Shown here: piece by piece, positions 22,913 through 34,775 of the stretch | How the letters are laid out: every line of letters starts with the position of its first letter | How positions within the stretch are numbered: the first letter of the stretch is position 1 | DNA from: Laccaria trichodermophora | Taxonomy: Eukaryota > Basidiomycota > Agaricomycetes > Agaricales > Hydnangiaceae | DNA: 64,000 nt | Assembly: GCA_018417955.1 (NCBI GenBank) | Contig: JACTVC010000011.1 | Coordinates: 990,262 to 1,054,261 of the forward strand | Direction: 5' to 3' | Position numbers and translations under genes: made by a program | The notes under the pieces: model-generated | Databases searched by the model: none | Told to the model about the DNA's origin: nothing | What the model saw: the letters and a program-made list of their open reading frames with translations, nothing else

Positions 22913-23156
22913 ACGAAGTGTTTTTATACACGGCCAGGACTTCCCGAGCAGAGGTCGATAAAGGGGATCAGCAGGGGTCAGTACTTACTCAGTGGTGATG
23001 AGCGGTGATTCAGTGTCTTGTCTAAATAAAAGCAGAGATTCAGGAATTCGAATGAAGTGTTTCATACATGGCAAGGAGTTCGGAGGCAGAGGTCGATAGA
23101 AGGCATCGTGCGGTGATTCAACGTCTGACTTGTCTAAATAAAACAGAGATTCGGGC
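22913..23156. repeat. Tandem duplication of a ~120-bp unit
   Basis: Two diverged head-to-tail copies share AATGAAGTGTTT, GCAGAGGTCGATA, GGTGATTCA and CTTGTCTAAATAAAA blocks in the same order. They lie directly upstream of the truncated trefoil copy. Confidence 0.6.
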
Positions 23157-23319
23157 GTCAGGAATCAAACATAAAAGGCGCCGAAGATGGATACAACATT
23201 CGGGGCGCTCATCCGAGAACATCACACAAGTGTAAAGTGCTTAGTGGCTGTTTGCTGTTGAAGCCCACAACAAATACCACAAAATTTATTTTCACTGCCA
23301 CCGTTCACGTCTGAGCTCT

Positions 23320-24100
23320 ATGTCGACGGCAGCAGCCAGGGAGGCTGTAAAGCGCTTTCGCCTCGCACAATTCAAGTTTAGAAATCTCCACCATCACCCC
23401 AAAATCTTCGGTCCTCCTCTCGAACCCACCAATCCAATTTCCGCCCTCGACTTCCCAAACCCCTTCATCCCGTGGCGCACGAAATCCGGCAAATGGACCG
23501 CACCAACGTATTCTCTGAGACGCCAGGCTGAACTGGTTAAAAAAGCCAAGCTTTCCGGGTTTCTTCATCTCCTTCCTCCAGGCCCCAAGACTCCTAAATA
23601 CATCCCGCAACCGGTCAAGGTCCTCGACGACACACCCGAACCTACGCCGAACGGCGCAGAGACGTCAGGAAGTGTGTCTGAGGAACCGGTGGTGAAGATG
23701 ATGATGAAACAACTGGACGACGCGGCGGATGACAAACTGGCAATGCAAGCACCATATGAGTGGCTCGTTGGCCCAGGTAGGGAAGGGTGTGAAGCATTCA
23801 GGGAGAAAAAGAGGCTGGAGAAGCCTGGTGCAGCGCTTGGTACGCGGTTGTACGCGGGTAAGAAGCGGATGTTCAAGGGACACAAGTGGGAGAGGGTCAA
23901 GGCGCACAGGGAGAGGAGGCAGAACATTCTTATGCGGGATATGGCGAAGAGGGTGTATAATTATAAGAATGTGGGTTTTTCTATTTTTGTTATCTTTCGT
24001 TACAAGTGTTCACTAACCGTGTGTGTAGTATTATAAGAGGAGGAGGCCGAACCCACTCAAGCCTCCCCGTACTACCAAGGCACCCAAGTTACCATTTTAA
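23320..24100 (+). CDS. Mitochondrial large-subunit ribosomal protein mL59 (MRPL25 family)
   Basis: Two exons, 23320-23970 and 24029-24100, give 240 residues. The N-terminus AVKRFRLAQFKFRNLHHHPK and the PFIPWRTKSGKWTAPTYSLRRQAELVKKA block are typical of fungal mL59 (yeast Mrpl25). The C-terminus is strongly basic (GKKRMFKGHKWERVKAHRER and RRRPNPLKPP), as expected for an rRNA-binding protein. It is a structural component of the mitochondrial 54S subunit. Confidence 0.85.
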
Positions 24101-24191
24101 ACTAATCGTCAGCCAATATATTTGTTCTCTTTCATGTGTGCACTAGTATCTGCCGAGAACAAGTGGCAAGGTCGCTAGTCTTCCTTTCTGA

Positions 24192-24658
24192 ATGATGGAG
24201 TCGTTTTTGTTGCGACGAAAGCGAAGCCAAGAACATTACAAGCCACACTATTCAAGCTACCAGGGTGAAAAATCTATAAAACTCGCCTCGCCTACAGGCG
24301 TAAAAGCAGAAGAAACAAGACTTGCCACGTCGTGGGGTATCAATATCCCTTCGTACACAGGTCTCGTCGACTATGAAAACGAATCATTGCGGTAAGTTCA
24401 CTTTGCAAGTTGCAGCGCTATACGCGATGCTCTTCGAACGCATCATCCTTCAACTACGGAACCCGTTCTTCGGTTGTGGAACCCCCTTTAGGTGGTCCAG
24501 TTCAGGTGCAGGTCAACGTGGCGTGTGTGGAGGGAGAAGGCCTCACTTCACTATCTTCTCCATCGAATCACCGTGGATGTATTTCAGATGGTCCATGTAT
24601 CTACTTCAAGTTGGAGCTCGACTCTAACTTCAACATGCGTCCACGCCCAGCTGGGTAG
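24192..24658 (+). pseudogene. Possible decayed protein gene
   Basis: Three stretches read like one protein but are not in one open frame. They are MMESFLLRRKRSQEHYKPHY to YENESLR, then AIRDALRTHHPSTTEPVLRL, then (in another frame) GGPVQVQVNVACVEGEG to the end at 24,658. The first two are separated by a 24-nt segment with perfect GTAAGT and TTGCAG ends, far shorter than other introns here. The second break is a frame change at a C5-T3 run. I do not recognise the family. It may be a pseudogene, a gene with an ultra-short intron, or chance. Confidence 0.3.
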
Positions 24659-24751
24659 AAGTTATGACCGAACCAACTGTCAGCGCTCAATTGAGTTGAC
24701 TGTTGGACGATTTCTCATCGCAAAGGTCGTAAAACTTCACATAACCCAACT

Positions 24752-25798
<1,047 letters not shown>

Positions 25799-25948
25799 TC
25801 AGCATGTTTTTTTGATCCTCTCTGAAATTGATTGGAAGTGATTGCAATCTTATCTTGTCAAATATTTCCCTCAAGCCTTGTAATGTTCAACGTATATGTG
25901 AGTGGTATCGTCAGGTATGGAACGACATGGTACAAGTGATTCAAAACT

Positions 25949-27023
25949 TCAACCTTCAATTTGTGCAATCCTCGCATCCAACAGTTTAAGAACGGTATCA
26001 AGACCAAGCAAAACACCTTCATCATGGCCTTCCCCCGGTGCCAGGCGTGTATGAGCAAAATCGATGATTTTGACGACGAACGGAGGGCCTGGCCGATCGT
26101 CATCGTCGTCATCGTCTTCATCATCATTATCTTCCTCATCTTCTTCACCTCCCTCGTCGCCTTCGTCGAGCCAGAGCCGCTGCAAACCCTCCTCCGCTCT
26201 AGCCCAGTCAGCTTCGTAAATAATGAGCAAGCTGCCCCCGACCATGCGGATTTCAAGAGTCGTAAAGACCTCCCGAATATCTGCAACATCCTCCCGTATG
26301 GCACGCAGGATCGGTAGCAAAGTTCGTTTAGGGAGCCCGGAAGAAGAGTTCGGTGCTTGTCCGACAGGGAAGAAGTGTGAGATACCATCAGGAAGATCGC
26401 TTGGTTTGATGCTTTTGCCGTAAGATTTCGGAATGACCATTGGGAGGGAAGTGGAATTATCGTATACCTACAATTTCTGTATGATAAGTAAATGTCGTCA
26501 AGATGAAGAAATGAGGACAAACCTGGAATCCGGTCAACCTGACACCCGTCTCAAATGAAGTCGTATTTCTTGCGGTCTTCTTCATCCTCTCAACCTTTTC
26601 TGGTGACGCCGTTTCATCATACAGTATTGTGCCAAGCTTTACGTCCAGAATATTTGGTTTGAGGAAGGGATATGTAACGTTCTCTAAAACGATGGACTGT
26701 ATTGTCCAACACTATCAGCGATACAAAAGTCGATCTCGCAGAAAACACTCATCTTTATGGTCGTCTGTGGGTTTGATAGCGATCCCGCCGTCCGGCGTGA
26801 TGGGGTTACTCTCGTCGACTTCCCCCTCTAGTTTCAAAGTTCCCAAAAATGTGGCTGTAAAGGGCCGCAAAGCTTCCAACACCGGGTCGTGTAACAATTT
26901 CTGGTAGATCTCAAGCTCGCGAGGTAAGGCCGCTTTGATAAGGAGCGAACCGTCTTCGGTGGTGAGTACACCAGCATGCCCGCCTACTTGAGGGGTCAGT
27001 GTTCGAGTTGGACCTATTTCCAT
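25949..27023 (-). CDS. Inositol polyphosphate multikinase (Arg82/IPMK family)
   Basis: Exons 27023-26751, 26696-26523 and 26467-25949 give 321 residues. The N-terminal lobe has QVGGHAGVL and GSLLIKAALPRELEIYQ. The inositol-binding PxxxDxKxG motif is PNILDVKLG, the GSLL motif is MVGGSLLIIYE, and the catalytic metal-binding IDF motif is KIIDFAHT. A long acidic insert of Asp/Glu lies just before it. Reaction: successive phosphorylation of IP3/IP4 to IP5 using ATP, in the nucleus, feeding phosphate and transcriptional signalling. The first intron (26750-26697) only keeps frame if it starts GAGTG rather than GT, so that junction is uncertain. Confidence 0.9.
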
Positions 27024-27142
27024 CCGACTCCAGGTATGGAGAGATGTACCGCCTCGCCGATGGTGTAAATTTATACCAGTGTTGTGCAGAAACGAACAAC
27101 TTGAGCTTTGCCATCACCTTCCACAATCACCAGTCGCCATCA

Positions 27143-27424
27143 ATGCCTCAGAGTCTGGACTACGACCACAATACCTACCTCGCCGTCACACTCTCAACAG
27201 CATCTCATATCCAACCCTCGTCGCTGTCGGCCGTGCACCCCTCCTTGGCGTATCATGGGCAAGTGGGCGAGCTACAGGACGTACAATTATTTGCTGTGCC
27301 CAAGACGGACTGGGATCAGGTCGGCGAAGATATTCTGGCTGTTTTGAGGGCCAAACAGGGAGTTTTGGGTGTAGATGTTCAAGTGCCAAAGCAACGGGTC
27401 AAGCGAGGAAGCGATGAATTGTAG
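27143..27424 (+). CDS. Hypothetical 93-residue protein
   Basis: A single exon starts at an ATG (MPQSLDYDHNTYLAV), 120 bp upstream of and divergent from the multikinase gene. Composition is protein-like and balanced (VQLFAVPKTDWDQVGEDIL) with an amphipathic helix and a basic C-terminus (KQRVKRGSDEL). No family recognised. An upstream exon is possible because the frame stays open to 26,999. Confidence 0.5.
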   Translation: MPQSLDYDHNTYLAVTLSTASHIQPSSLSAVHPSLAYHGQVGELQDVQLFAVPKTDWDQVGEDILAVLRAKQGVLGVDVQVPKQRVKRGSDEL

Positions 27425-27786
27425 ATTGTGAGTTTCGAGTACTACTTCCAGGTCCAACATTTACCACGGCATTAGAAGGCAATAAACCTGTATAAGATAC
27501 CTCTCTCGAAATATAACCTGCTTGCTCTTCATTTTGTCTTTCGGATCTCGGTTATCAATCAAGACGTGAGCCTGTTACAGTTCTTTCTTACACAACGCAA
27601 TTTGCAGGGTTTTCGTCCACATATCGAAAATATAGACACAAAATGACGACCTCCCTGCAGAGAGCACAGGACTACGTATGGTCTGACTGAAGAAAAACTC
27701 GAGTCTTATCAACGTCATTATGGGCCTAGCATTAAAGATGCTAAAAGCAGCACGTCAGCTATATCTAAACGAGGAGCCCAACGAAT
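27425..27786. other. Intergenic, no RGS domain found
   Basis: I searched here for an RGS domain that would complete the DEP protein to the right. No frame on the minus strand reads like one. Confidence 0.5.
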
Positions 27787-29825
27787 TCACTCACCTCGTG
27801 CTTCAACCTTGACCCACGAATCTGGACCATCCCCAATTGTCCCACAGCTGTCTCTGGAAACGCCAATCGAAGAGGGGTCAACCACAAACTCGCCGTTCGA
27901 CACATCTCGCAACGAAGGCGCAGGGGAACTCCAACCAGCGACACGATGCCCCTCATCCGTGACCCTATACAATACTTTTGGGCCACACCGGAACTGGCTG
28001 ATTTTTCGCTATAATCACGACGTCAGCTCAATGAACGACAACCGCAAGAAAGGGGTGACACGCACATCAATCTCAGAAGTATTTTCAACCTTCGGAAGCA
28101 GACGATTTTCAACAGTGAAAACTATCGCAGATTGATTTGATTTCTGAGAATCGCCAACGAGCGTTATCCAACCAAAGCCAACAAAATACGCTGCTAACGA
28201 CGCTGCCTCTTCCCGGCCAGCGACAGACGTAAACTCGCAAAGCCACGCCAGGGCATCCATAGCCGTGAAACATAAATCATGAACGACACCCTTGCTCTTC
28301 ACCCAGAAGAAGGGGACACCTTTTGTTCTTTTATTGTGCCTCTGAACGGGGTCGAGGTCCTTGTCCGCCACGGGGTTGGTATGTCTGGGTTTATCGCCTG
28401 CGAATAACCGGAATATGTCCGTAATGACATCTTCGGAGAGCACCATCTGGTCATCCTCGTCCTGCCGCTCCAGGTGCAGCAGGTTAGTGCACATGGGCAG
28501 GGACCTAAATAGTGCCCGTAGATGGTCGGCGTTAACATTGTTTCTGCTGATGAAACGGTGGAGAATGTGGAGGCCTTTGGGCGCCAGCTGGTAGATCCAT
28601 TCGTCTTTGAAAAGAAAAGAAGTTGTGTTGACCGCGCTTTTGATGAGACAGACGTCCATGAAACATTGGCACATAGCTTTTGCCACGACAGGCGTCATGG
28701 AATATGTGACGCATTCCTTCGTAGTCTGAGTTTTTGTAGGATCGATAGAAGCTGGTTCTCGCTTAACGACTCGCAACATTTTCAACGACGCCAAACTGGC
28801 CACTGCTTCATCTCTTGGAGAGGGTTAGCGGTTGTTACAAGTTTCAATGTTACACATACGTGGTAAAAGAGTGTGGATAGGTATGGGTGAAAAATCCAGA
28901 ACCCTTGTGAGGTCCCAGTTTGAGGGAAAGTATAAGAGCTGCAAAAACATCAAACGTATCCTATGAAGTCGGAAAGTTAGTGGAGCTCACGGAAATACAT
29001 GGCGAATCAACGGACCTCCGTGAAAGTCCTCCCACTTTTCGTCGTCTTCAGCAGACTTTTGTATGGTATCGCCTGGGATTCCCGGCCTGCTGGAGCAACC
29101 GCTGGAGGAACATTTTTTGCTTGGGCTATAGAAAGCAAAGAGTTTTCCGCTCCATCCGCTGCCAGCGAGAAAGTGGAAGTCCTCCTACTTTTCGTCGTCT
29201 TCAGTAGACCTTTGTATGATGGCGCCAAGACCGCCTGGGGCTCCCCGCCTGCTGGAGGTATCGCTGGCGAGCCATCTTCTGCTTGAGCCATGGCTGGCAA
29301 AGCATTTTCCGCTCTATCCGCCGCCAGCGAGAAAGTGGAAGTCCTCCCATTTTTCGTCGTCTTCAGCAGACCTTTGTATGATGGCGCCAAGACCGCCTGG
29401 GGCTCTCCGCCTACTGAAGGTATCGCTGGCGAAACATCTTCTGCTAGAGACATGGCTGGCAGAGAGTTTTCTGCTCCATCCACTGCCAGCGGGATGGTCT
29501 TCAGCAGACCTTGGTATGGTGGCTTTAAAGCTGTCTGGAATTCCCCGCCTGCTAGAGGTATCGCTGGCGAAACATCTTCTGCTTCTGCTCCCAGCGAGAA
29601 CCCTTCTGTTCCAACCAGTGCTGGCAGAACGTGTGGAAGGTCTTCTGCTCCACCCAATGCCACGGCAGACTTTTTCACTTCCTCCGCTTTCAGTGAGAAA
29701 CCTTCTGTTCCAATCAGTGCCGGCAGAACGTGCGGAAGGTCTTCTGCTCCACCCATCGCGGGCGACGAAAAGAAAGACTGTAGGGCAACGAAGACTGGAC
29801 TTTTGACGAAAGAGGAGGTAATCAT
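27787..29825 (-). CDS. DEP-domain protein of the fungal RGS family, lacking the RGS domain, with a repeat-rich N-terminus
   Basis: Exons 29825-29016, 28960-28860, 28813-28066 and 28008-27787 give 626 residues. Residues 1-270 are repeats (see next feature), ending LLKTTKSGRTFTE. The tandem DEP region then starts DTFDVFAALILSLKLGPHK and continues IYQLAPKGLHILHRFISRN, DAMDALAWLCEFTSV-like text and YRVTDEGHRVAGW, as in Sst2/FlbA-type proteins. In those proteins this region binds the receptor tail and membrane and is followed by an RGS domain that accelerates G-alpha GTP hydrolysis. Here a strong donor (GTGAGT at 27,792) follows the last codons, but no RGS exon is visible downstream. Paralogue at 42,234-43,562. 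Confidence 0.75.
29030..29570 (-). repeat. Coding tandem repeats in the DEP protein N-terminus
   Basis: Three to four units of about 50 residues follow one another in frame. Each runs roughly DGAENSLPAMxxAEDxSPAI, then GGEPQAVLAPSYKGLLKTTK and a short GRTSTFSL end. Neighbouring units are nearly identical at the DNA level. Two shorter units (GGAEDLPHVLPAL, GTEGFSL) precede them near 29,590-29,760. The repeated LLKTTK-GR-T motif is also the sequence found once, directly before the DEP region, in the paralogue at 42.3 kb. Confidence 0.8.
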
Positions 29826-30059
29826 GGTAAGGGCTTTTGTATATGCCTGTCAAAGGGATATGAATCCCTGAGCTACGCTGGATTTGGAATGCGCCCAGAA
29901 CACGACACAGAACATGCACAAACATCGTCTCAGACGGCGACGAGGCGGAGTAAGATCGTCGTAGCGCTGTGCAAGAAACTGGCATATTTGAAGCTGATAG
30001 AGATGGTCAAGAGATGGTGGTTCAACGTCGCGTTTGACTCATTTTTCTGAAGTTCCTAA

Positions 30060-30595
30060 ATTTGCACATGGCTATGCTGACGCGAACACGTGCTTGAACG
30101 CGACATTATCAGACGCGTCGCGGCGGACCGCGGTATCTTCGGTAACGTCGGTCGATCCAACCATGAAGCTAAGACGAATTCATATATCCGAGTCACTGAT
30201 ACTTCCCCAAGAATTACAATACATCATACACTCTATCCAAACCATCGCCAAAAAAAACCCAGTAATCATACACTGCTCAGAAGAAATCCCCCCTATGGAA
30301 CTTACACGGCTGCCGTCCAATCGCTATCCCCTCACCAGCCACCAGCGTCAGAACCTCTTCTACTCTCCTTCTCCTTCTCCCTCTCGCTTCCCCCCTCGTT
30401 TCCCTCTACCCTCTTCATCCTCCTCCTCTTCCTCGCGTTGCCTTCCCGACTCCTCACCCGCCGTCCTCACACTCATCATCACACTCCTCGCACCCACACT
30501 TCTCCTCAACCCTCACCAAACCCTCACAAACGGCTCCTCCGTAACCTCGTCCCTAAAATACCAATGATGGTTCAACATCGCGTTTAAATTTTGAA
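30060..30595 (-). repeat. Duplicated Cdc7 3' end, copy 1
   Basis: This diverged copy of the last coding codons and downstream flank of the kinase gene corresponds to native 35,800-36,225. The region reading HFRDEVTEEPFV and the 3' Lys/Glu-rich tail are recognisable but broken by a 10-base insertion. It adjoins the 3' flank of the Arf-like copy 1. Confidence 0.75.
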
Positions 30596-30756
30596 GTAGA
30601 ATCCCGCGGGAGCGTGATGTAAATGATGTGACAGATTTTCCTCAATCCCAGCTGTAGTCTCCGACAAGCCACTCTCACCAGTCCATGTCCAGACCAGGAA
30701 TTGATAGCAGGAGCAAGATGATGAAACATTAGAATTACTGAAGTAGGAAACTTGAT

Positions 30757-31640
30757 TTACGTCCCCAATTTCTTTACAAGCCAACGAAAACCTGAAATGA
30801 GCGTCAATTTGGATTTATTGGTTAAGCTTGTAAGTCCTGCTGACCTTCAATAAAGCGGTTGGATGGAAGTGAATAGGTGAACAAAGCGATACGGCCATTT
30901 TCCTAGTGGATGACCATCACATATCTGTCAATTCATCAGATGGCTGAACACACCTCTGCAATGATTTCCTCTAAATCGCATTCTGCAATCACGTCTTTCT
31001 CATCCGCGTTGGATAAAGCATTTCCCGTGGAAACAAGGATCAAGATAGGTTGTGACAACTTCTTCGTATCGCGGACAAGACTAATGAGTTCTATCCTTGA
31101 CTGGCGCATATACTCAGCATCTGATGTATCAAACACGAAGACGATTCCACCAGGAGTATCAGGCAGGTTTTCCTTTGTAAAGAGGAAGGCTAAGGTGCAT
31201 TATATTTTAGAGTTGAAGACAATGAAAGAAGTAAGCGAAAAGACGTGCATCCAACAGTGTCTGAAGGAATGTATGCATCAAGAAGTTCACCGTCGATGTT
31301 CAGCCGTATCTCAGCTTGAGCGAAAAGTCAGTACTAGGTCACAGAATCAGTGATATGCACACAAACCAAATTTGAAGCCTCGAACAGGTTCTGAGTGTTG
31401 GTAATATCGACCATGTTCGACTGTTCGAGCCAACGTCTGTAGCACCGTCAATGATCTAGCGAGTTGAAGATGGGTAGGACAAGCTTAACAGTCATTTCCG
31501 CGTGGCAGAGTCCATAAAAATAAATCTTGGGTGGTGATATCACGCCTGTGGAATAAGTATGTAGGAGATGTCAGGGTCAAAGCTGCAACCCGATGATAAC
31601 GATTAGGCTCACCAAAGTGGATTAAGAGTTGCCTGAGCAT
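30757..31640 (-). pseudogene. Degenerate Arf-like GTPase, copy 1
   Basis: The start is the conserved Met of MLRQLLIHFG (31,640) and the end is FRWLVKKLGT. Exons align one to one with copy 2. The donor of the second exon is destroyed (GATCA-GT in copy 2 is GATCATT here, giving NSLDH and a stop), so a full product is unlikely. P-loop position reads GLCHAEMT, switch II DTVGC, and the NKxD position STGNA, so all nucleotide-binding motifs are degenerate. The segment ISLVRDTKKLSQPILILVST still matches the Arf/Ras core strand and helix. Confidence 0.6.
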
Positions 31641-32039
31641 GGTATTTCTTGATCTGTTCAAGTGAAAGGTGGCCAGAAGACCCCGGGTGTTCAAGGGAAG
31701 ATCCCGACACTCCTCGAATGAACAGGTCTCGCTCCATATTTGGAAGGTCGCCTGACGACGACGTCACCGCTGACGCTGAATCACGCGGCCCGCTTTTTTC
31801 TATTGTTGGATGCCACCAGCGGTGACCGCCGATGACTGAGGCCTGAGGCTTGATCACCGCCGACATGGCACGATCGAGGGAGGAGGTAACAAGCAAAACA
31901 ATATGAGCCGATGACCAGTTCTTCCTAGGTTACGATGGGAGGGGTGTTACGGCGGGTACGTCAGATTTGGAGGTGTTCGTTGATCTGTCCATATCCTAGT
32001 CTTCATCATCTTCACCTTCAGCCTCATCGTAGTGGGGTT

Positions 32040-32345
32040 CTTATGCCTCGAAGTCCAAGGTACTTACCCTCTACAGTTCCGCGATGTTTGAATAAAAGAA
32101 CTTGAATGAGTCTCCTCTGGGGAACCTTGACCAACAATGTCCTACCTGATGGTGGGCGCTTGATGGTAGGGCGCGTATTCCACTTTGGACGATGAAAGTG
32201 GGTCGTTGACGGCATTGGTTGGTTGATGGCATGGATTGAGGCAGCACGGTCACATGATATACCTACCCCGATTAAGGATTTCAGTTGTCTGATTTGCACG
32301 GCTTCAGCGGCGCGTGCACAATGCCGCGGACAGCGACGACGAGAC
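32040..32345. repeat. Arf-like cassette promoter block, copy 1
   Basis: The sequence is repeated at 34,465-34,775: CTCTACAGTTCCGCG, then CTTGACCAACAATGTCCTAC, then GCTTCAGCGGCGCG, ending GACAGCGACGAC. It lies upstream of Arf-like copy 1 and next to the second copy of the Cdc7 3' flank. Confidence 0.75.
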
Positions 32346-32965
32346 AGTGTGGCACTTTTTGCCATTGTATTGGTACAGTCTGCTACATATGTTACCGTTG
32401 TGTGCGCTGTTGTGTGCGCTGCTGCTGCACCATCCAGCAGTAAGTAGTTTATCAATATTTCTATGAACACATTCAAACGAGGCCCGCTTCGAATTTTCAC
32501 CAAACATGTGCCTGGACGCGACATTATCGATACGGTATACCATACCACATTAAATCACACTACTAAGTAATTCGAATCCACATATCCGAGTCAATTAATA
32601 CTTCTCCAAGAATTACAATACATCACACACTCTATCCAAATTGTCGCCAAGAACAACCCCAGTAGTCATACACTCAGAAGAAATCCCCACTATGGGACTC
32701 ACACGGCTGCCGTCCAATCGCTATTCCCTCACCAGCCACCAGCGTCAGAACCTCTTCTACTCTCCTTCTCCTTCTTCCTCTCGCTTTCCCCCTCGTTTCC
32801 CTCCTACCCTCTTCATCCTCCTCCTCCTCCTCTTCCTCGCCTTCCCTCCCCCATTCCTCACCCGCCTCCTCGCCGTCCTCACACTCATCATCACACTCCT
32901 CGCACCCATACTCCTCCTCAACCCTCACAAAACGGCTCCTCCGTAACCTCATCCCTAAAATGCCA
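32346..32965 (-). repeat. Duplicated Cdc7 3' end, copy 2
   Basis: This matches native 35,659-36,230, including about 95 terminal codons (HFRDEVTEEPF, acidic run, EVLTLVAGEGIAIGRQPC, GDFF stop) and about 300 bp of downstream flank. One extra T at the start of the acidic run shifts the upstream frame. There is no kinase domain, so this is a tail relic, not a gene. Confidence 0.85.
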
Positions 32966-33138
32966 ATGATGGTTCAACATGAATCCTGCGGGAGCGTGAT
33001 GTATATGATGTGACAGAATTTCCTCAAACCCAGCTGTTGTCTCCGACAAGCCACTCTCACCAGTCCATGTCCACACCAAGAATTGATAGAAGGAGCAGGA
33101 TAATGAAACATTGGAATTACTGAAGTAGGAAACTTGAT

Positions 33139-34019
33139 TTACGTTCCCAATTTCTTTACAAGCCAACGAAAACCTGAAATGAGCGTGAATTTGGATTTAA
33201 TGATCAAGCTTGTAAGTCTTGCTGACCTTCAATAAAGCGGTTGGACGGAAGTGAGTAGGTGAACAAAGCGATACGGCCATTCTCCTAGTAAATGACTATC
33301 ACATATCTGTCAATTCATCAGATTGCTGAACACACCTCTGCAATGATTTCTTCTAAATCGCATTCTGCAATCACGTCTGTCTCATCCGCGTTGGATAAAG
33401 CATTGGCCGTGGAAACAAGGATCAAGATAGGTTGTGACAACTTCTTCGTATCGCGGACAAGACTGATGACTTCTTTCCTTGACCGGCGCATACGCTCAAC
33501 ATCTGTTGTATCAATCACGAAGACGATTCCACCAGGAGTATCAGGCAAATTTTCCCTTGTAAAGAGAAAGGCTAAGATGCAGTATAGTTTAGATGTTGAA
33601 GACAATGGAAGAAGTAAGCGAAAAGACGTGCCTCCAAAAGTGTCGAAAGGAATGTATGCATCAAGAGGTTCACCGTCGATGTTCAGCCGTATCTCAGCTT
33701 GAGCAAAAAGTCAGTGCTAGATCACAAAATAAGTGATATGCACACAAACCAAAATTGAAGCCTTCAACAGGTTTTGAGTGTTCGTAATATCGACCATGTT
33801 CGACTGATCGAGCCAAGGTCTGTAGCACCGTCACTGATCTAGCGAGTTGAAGATGGTTAGGACAAGCTTAACAGTCATTTCAGCGTGGCAGAGTCCATAA
33901 AAATAAATCTCGGGTGGTGATATCACGCCTGTGGAATAAGTAGAAGATGTTAGGGTCAAAGCTGCAACCCGAAGATAACGATTAGGCTCACCAAAGCGGA
34001 TTAAGAGTTGCCTGAGCAT
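33139..34019 (-). CDS. Degenerate Arf-like GTPase, copy 2 (best preserved)
   Basis: The predicted product starts MLRQLLIRFG (34,019), and the frame stays open upstream to an ATG at 34,259. First exons are 34019-33992, 33928-33835 and about 33819-33747. Later exons encode EIRLNIDGEPLDAYIPFDTFGG, GIVFVIDTTDVERMRRSRKE, SLVRDTKKLSQPILILVST and the C-terminus SLPSNRFIEGFRWLVKKLGT. Order and spacing match Arf/Ras-like small GTPases. The P-loop GxxxxGKT is replaced by GLCHAEMT and NKxD by STANA, whereas switch II DxxGG is kept. One intron appears to use a GC donor. Probably a pseudo-GTPase, if expressed. Confidence 0.6.
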
Positions 34020-34464
34020 GGTATTTCTTGATCTGTTCAAGTGAAAGCTGGTCAATGAATGAATGCAAAGCCAGAAGACCCAGGCGGTGTTCAAAGGAAG
34101 ATCCCGACTGACTCCTCGACTGAACACTGGGGGGTCTCGCTCCATATTTGGAAGGTCGCCGGACGACGACGTCACCGCTGACGCTGAGTCACGTCTTTTT
34201 CTATTTTTGGATGTCAACCGATGACTGAGGCTTGCTTTGGGCTTGCTCACCGTCGACATGGCATGATCGAGAGAGAGGAGGTAACAAGCAAAACAATATG
34301 AGCCGATCGGCCAGTTCTTCCTAGGGTACGATGGGCGGGGTGTTACGGCGGGTACTTCAGATTTAGAGGTTTTCGAGGTTGCTCGTCGATCTGTACTGGT
34401 TCTTCCATATCCTGGTCTTCATGATCATCCTCACTTTTGAAATTTAGCCTCATCTCGAAGTCCA

Positions 34465-34775
34465 AGGTGCCAGTGACCCTCTACAGTTCCGCGGTGTTTG
34501 AAGAAAAGAACTCAAGTGAGTTCCCTTTGGGAGGGAACCTTGACCAACAATGTCCTACCTGATGGTGGGGCGCGTATTCCACTTTGGACGATGAAAGAGG
34601 GCGCGAGTAGATGTCGTAACTTGAACTCGTTGATGGTAGATATGATTGAGGCAGCACGGTCACATGATGTATCATGTAGTCCCTAGTAGTATACTGTCCC
34701 GATTAAGGATTTTGGCAGTTGCCTGATTTGCACGGCTTCAGCGGCGCGTGCACAATGCCTCGGACAGCGACGACA
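34465..34775. repeat. Arf-like cassette promoter block, copy 2
   Basis: Direct repeat of 32,040-32,345. It ends at GACAGCGACGAC, exactly where the 0.88-kb insertion begins. Confidence 0.75.

Noticed and set aside
26050..26160. CATCGTCGTCATCGTC-type run suggesting a microsatellite or CRISPR-like repeat
   Set aside because: It is the antisense of the Asp/Glu-rich insert in the inositol multikinase coding exon.
30034..30587. Plus-strand Ser/Pro-rich frames over the repeat
   Set aside because: They are the antisense of the Cdc7 acidic tail copy and recur at 32.6 and 35.9 kb as shadows.
32674..32952. Basic/acidic 92-residue open frame
   Set aside because: It is the duplicated tail of Cdc7 without start or kinase domain, not a gene of its own.
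32918..33166. Frame reading from the Arf-like 3' flank into the Cdc7 tail, suggesting a fusion protein
   Set aside because: The Arf-like frame ends earlier at FRWLVKKLGT in all copies, so the readthrough is in untranslated sequence.
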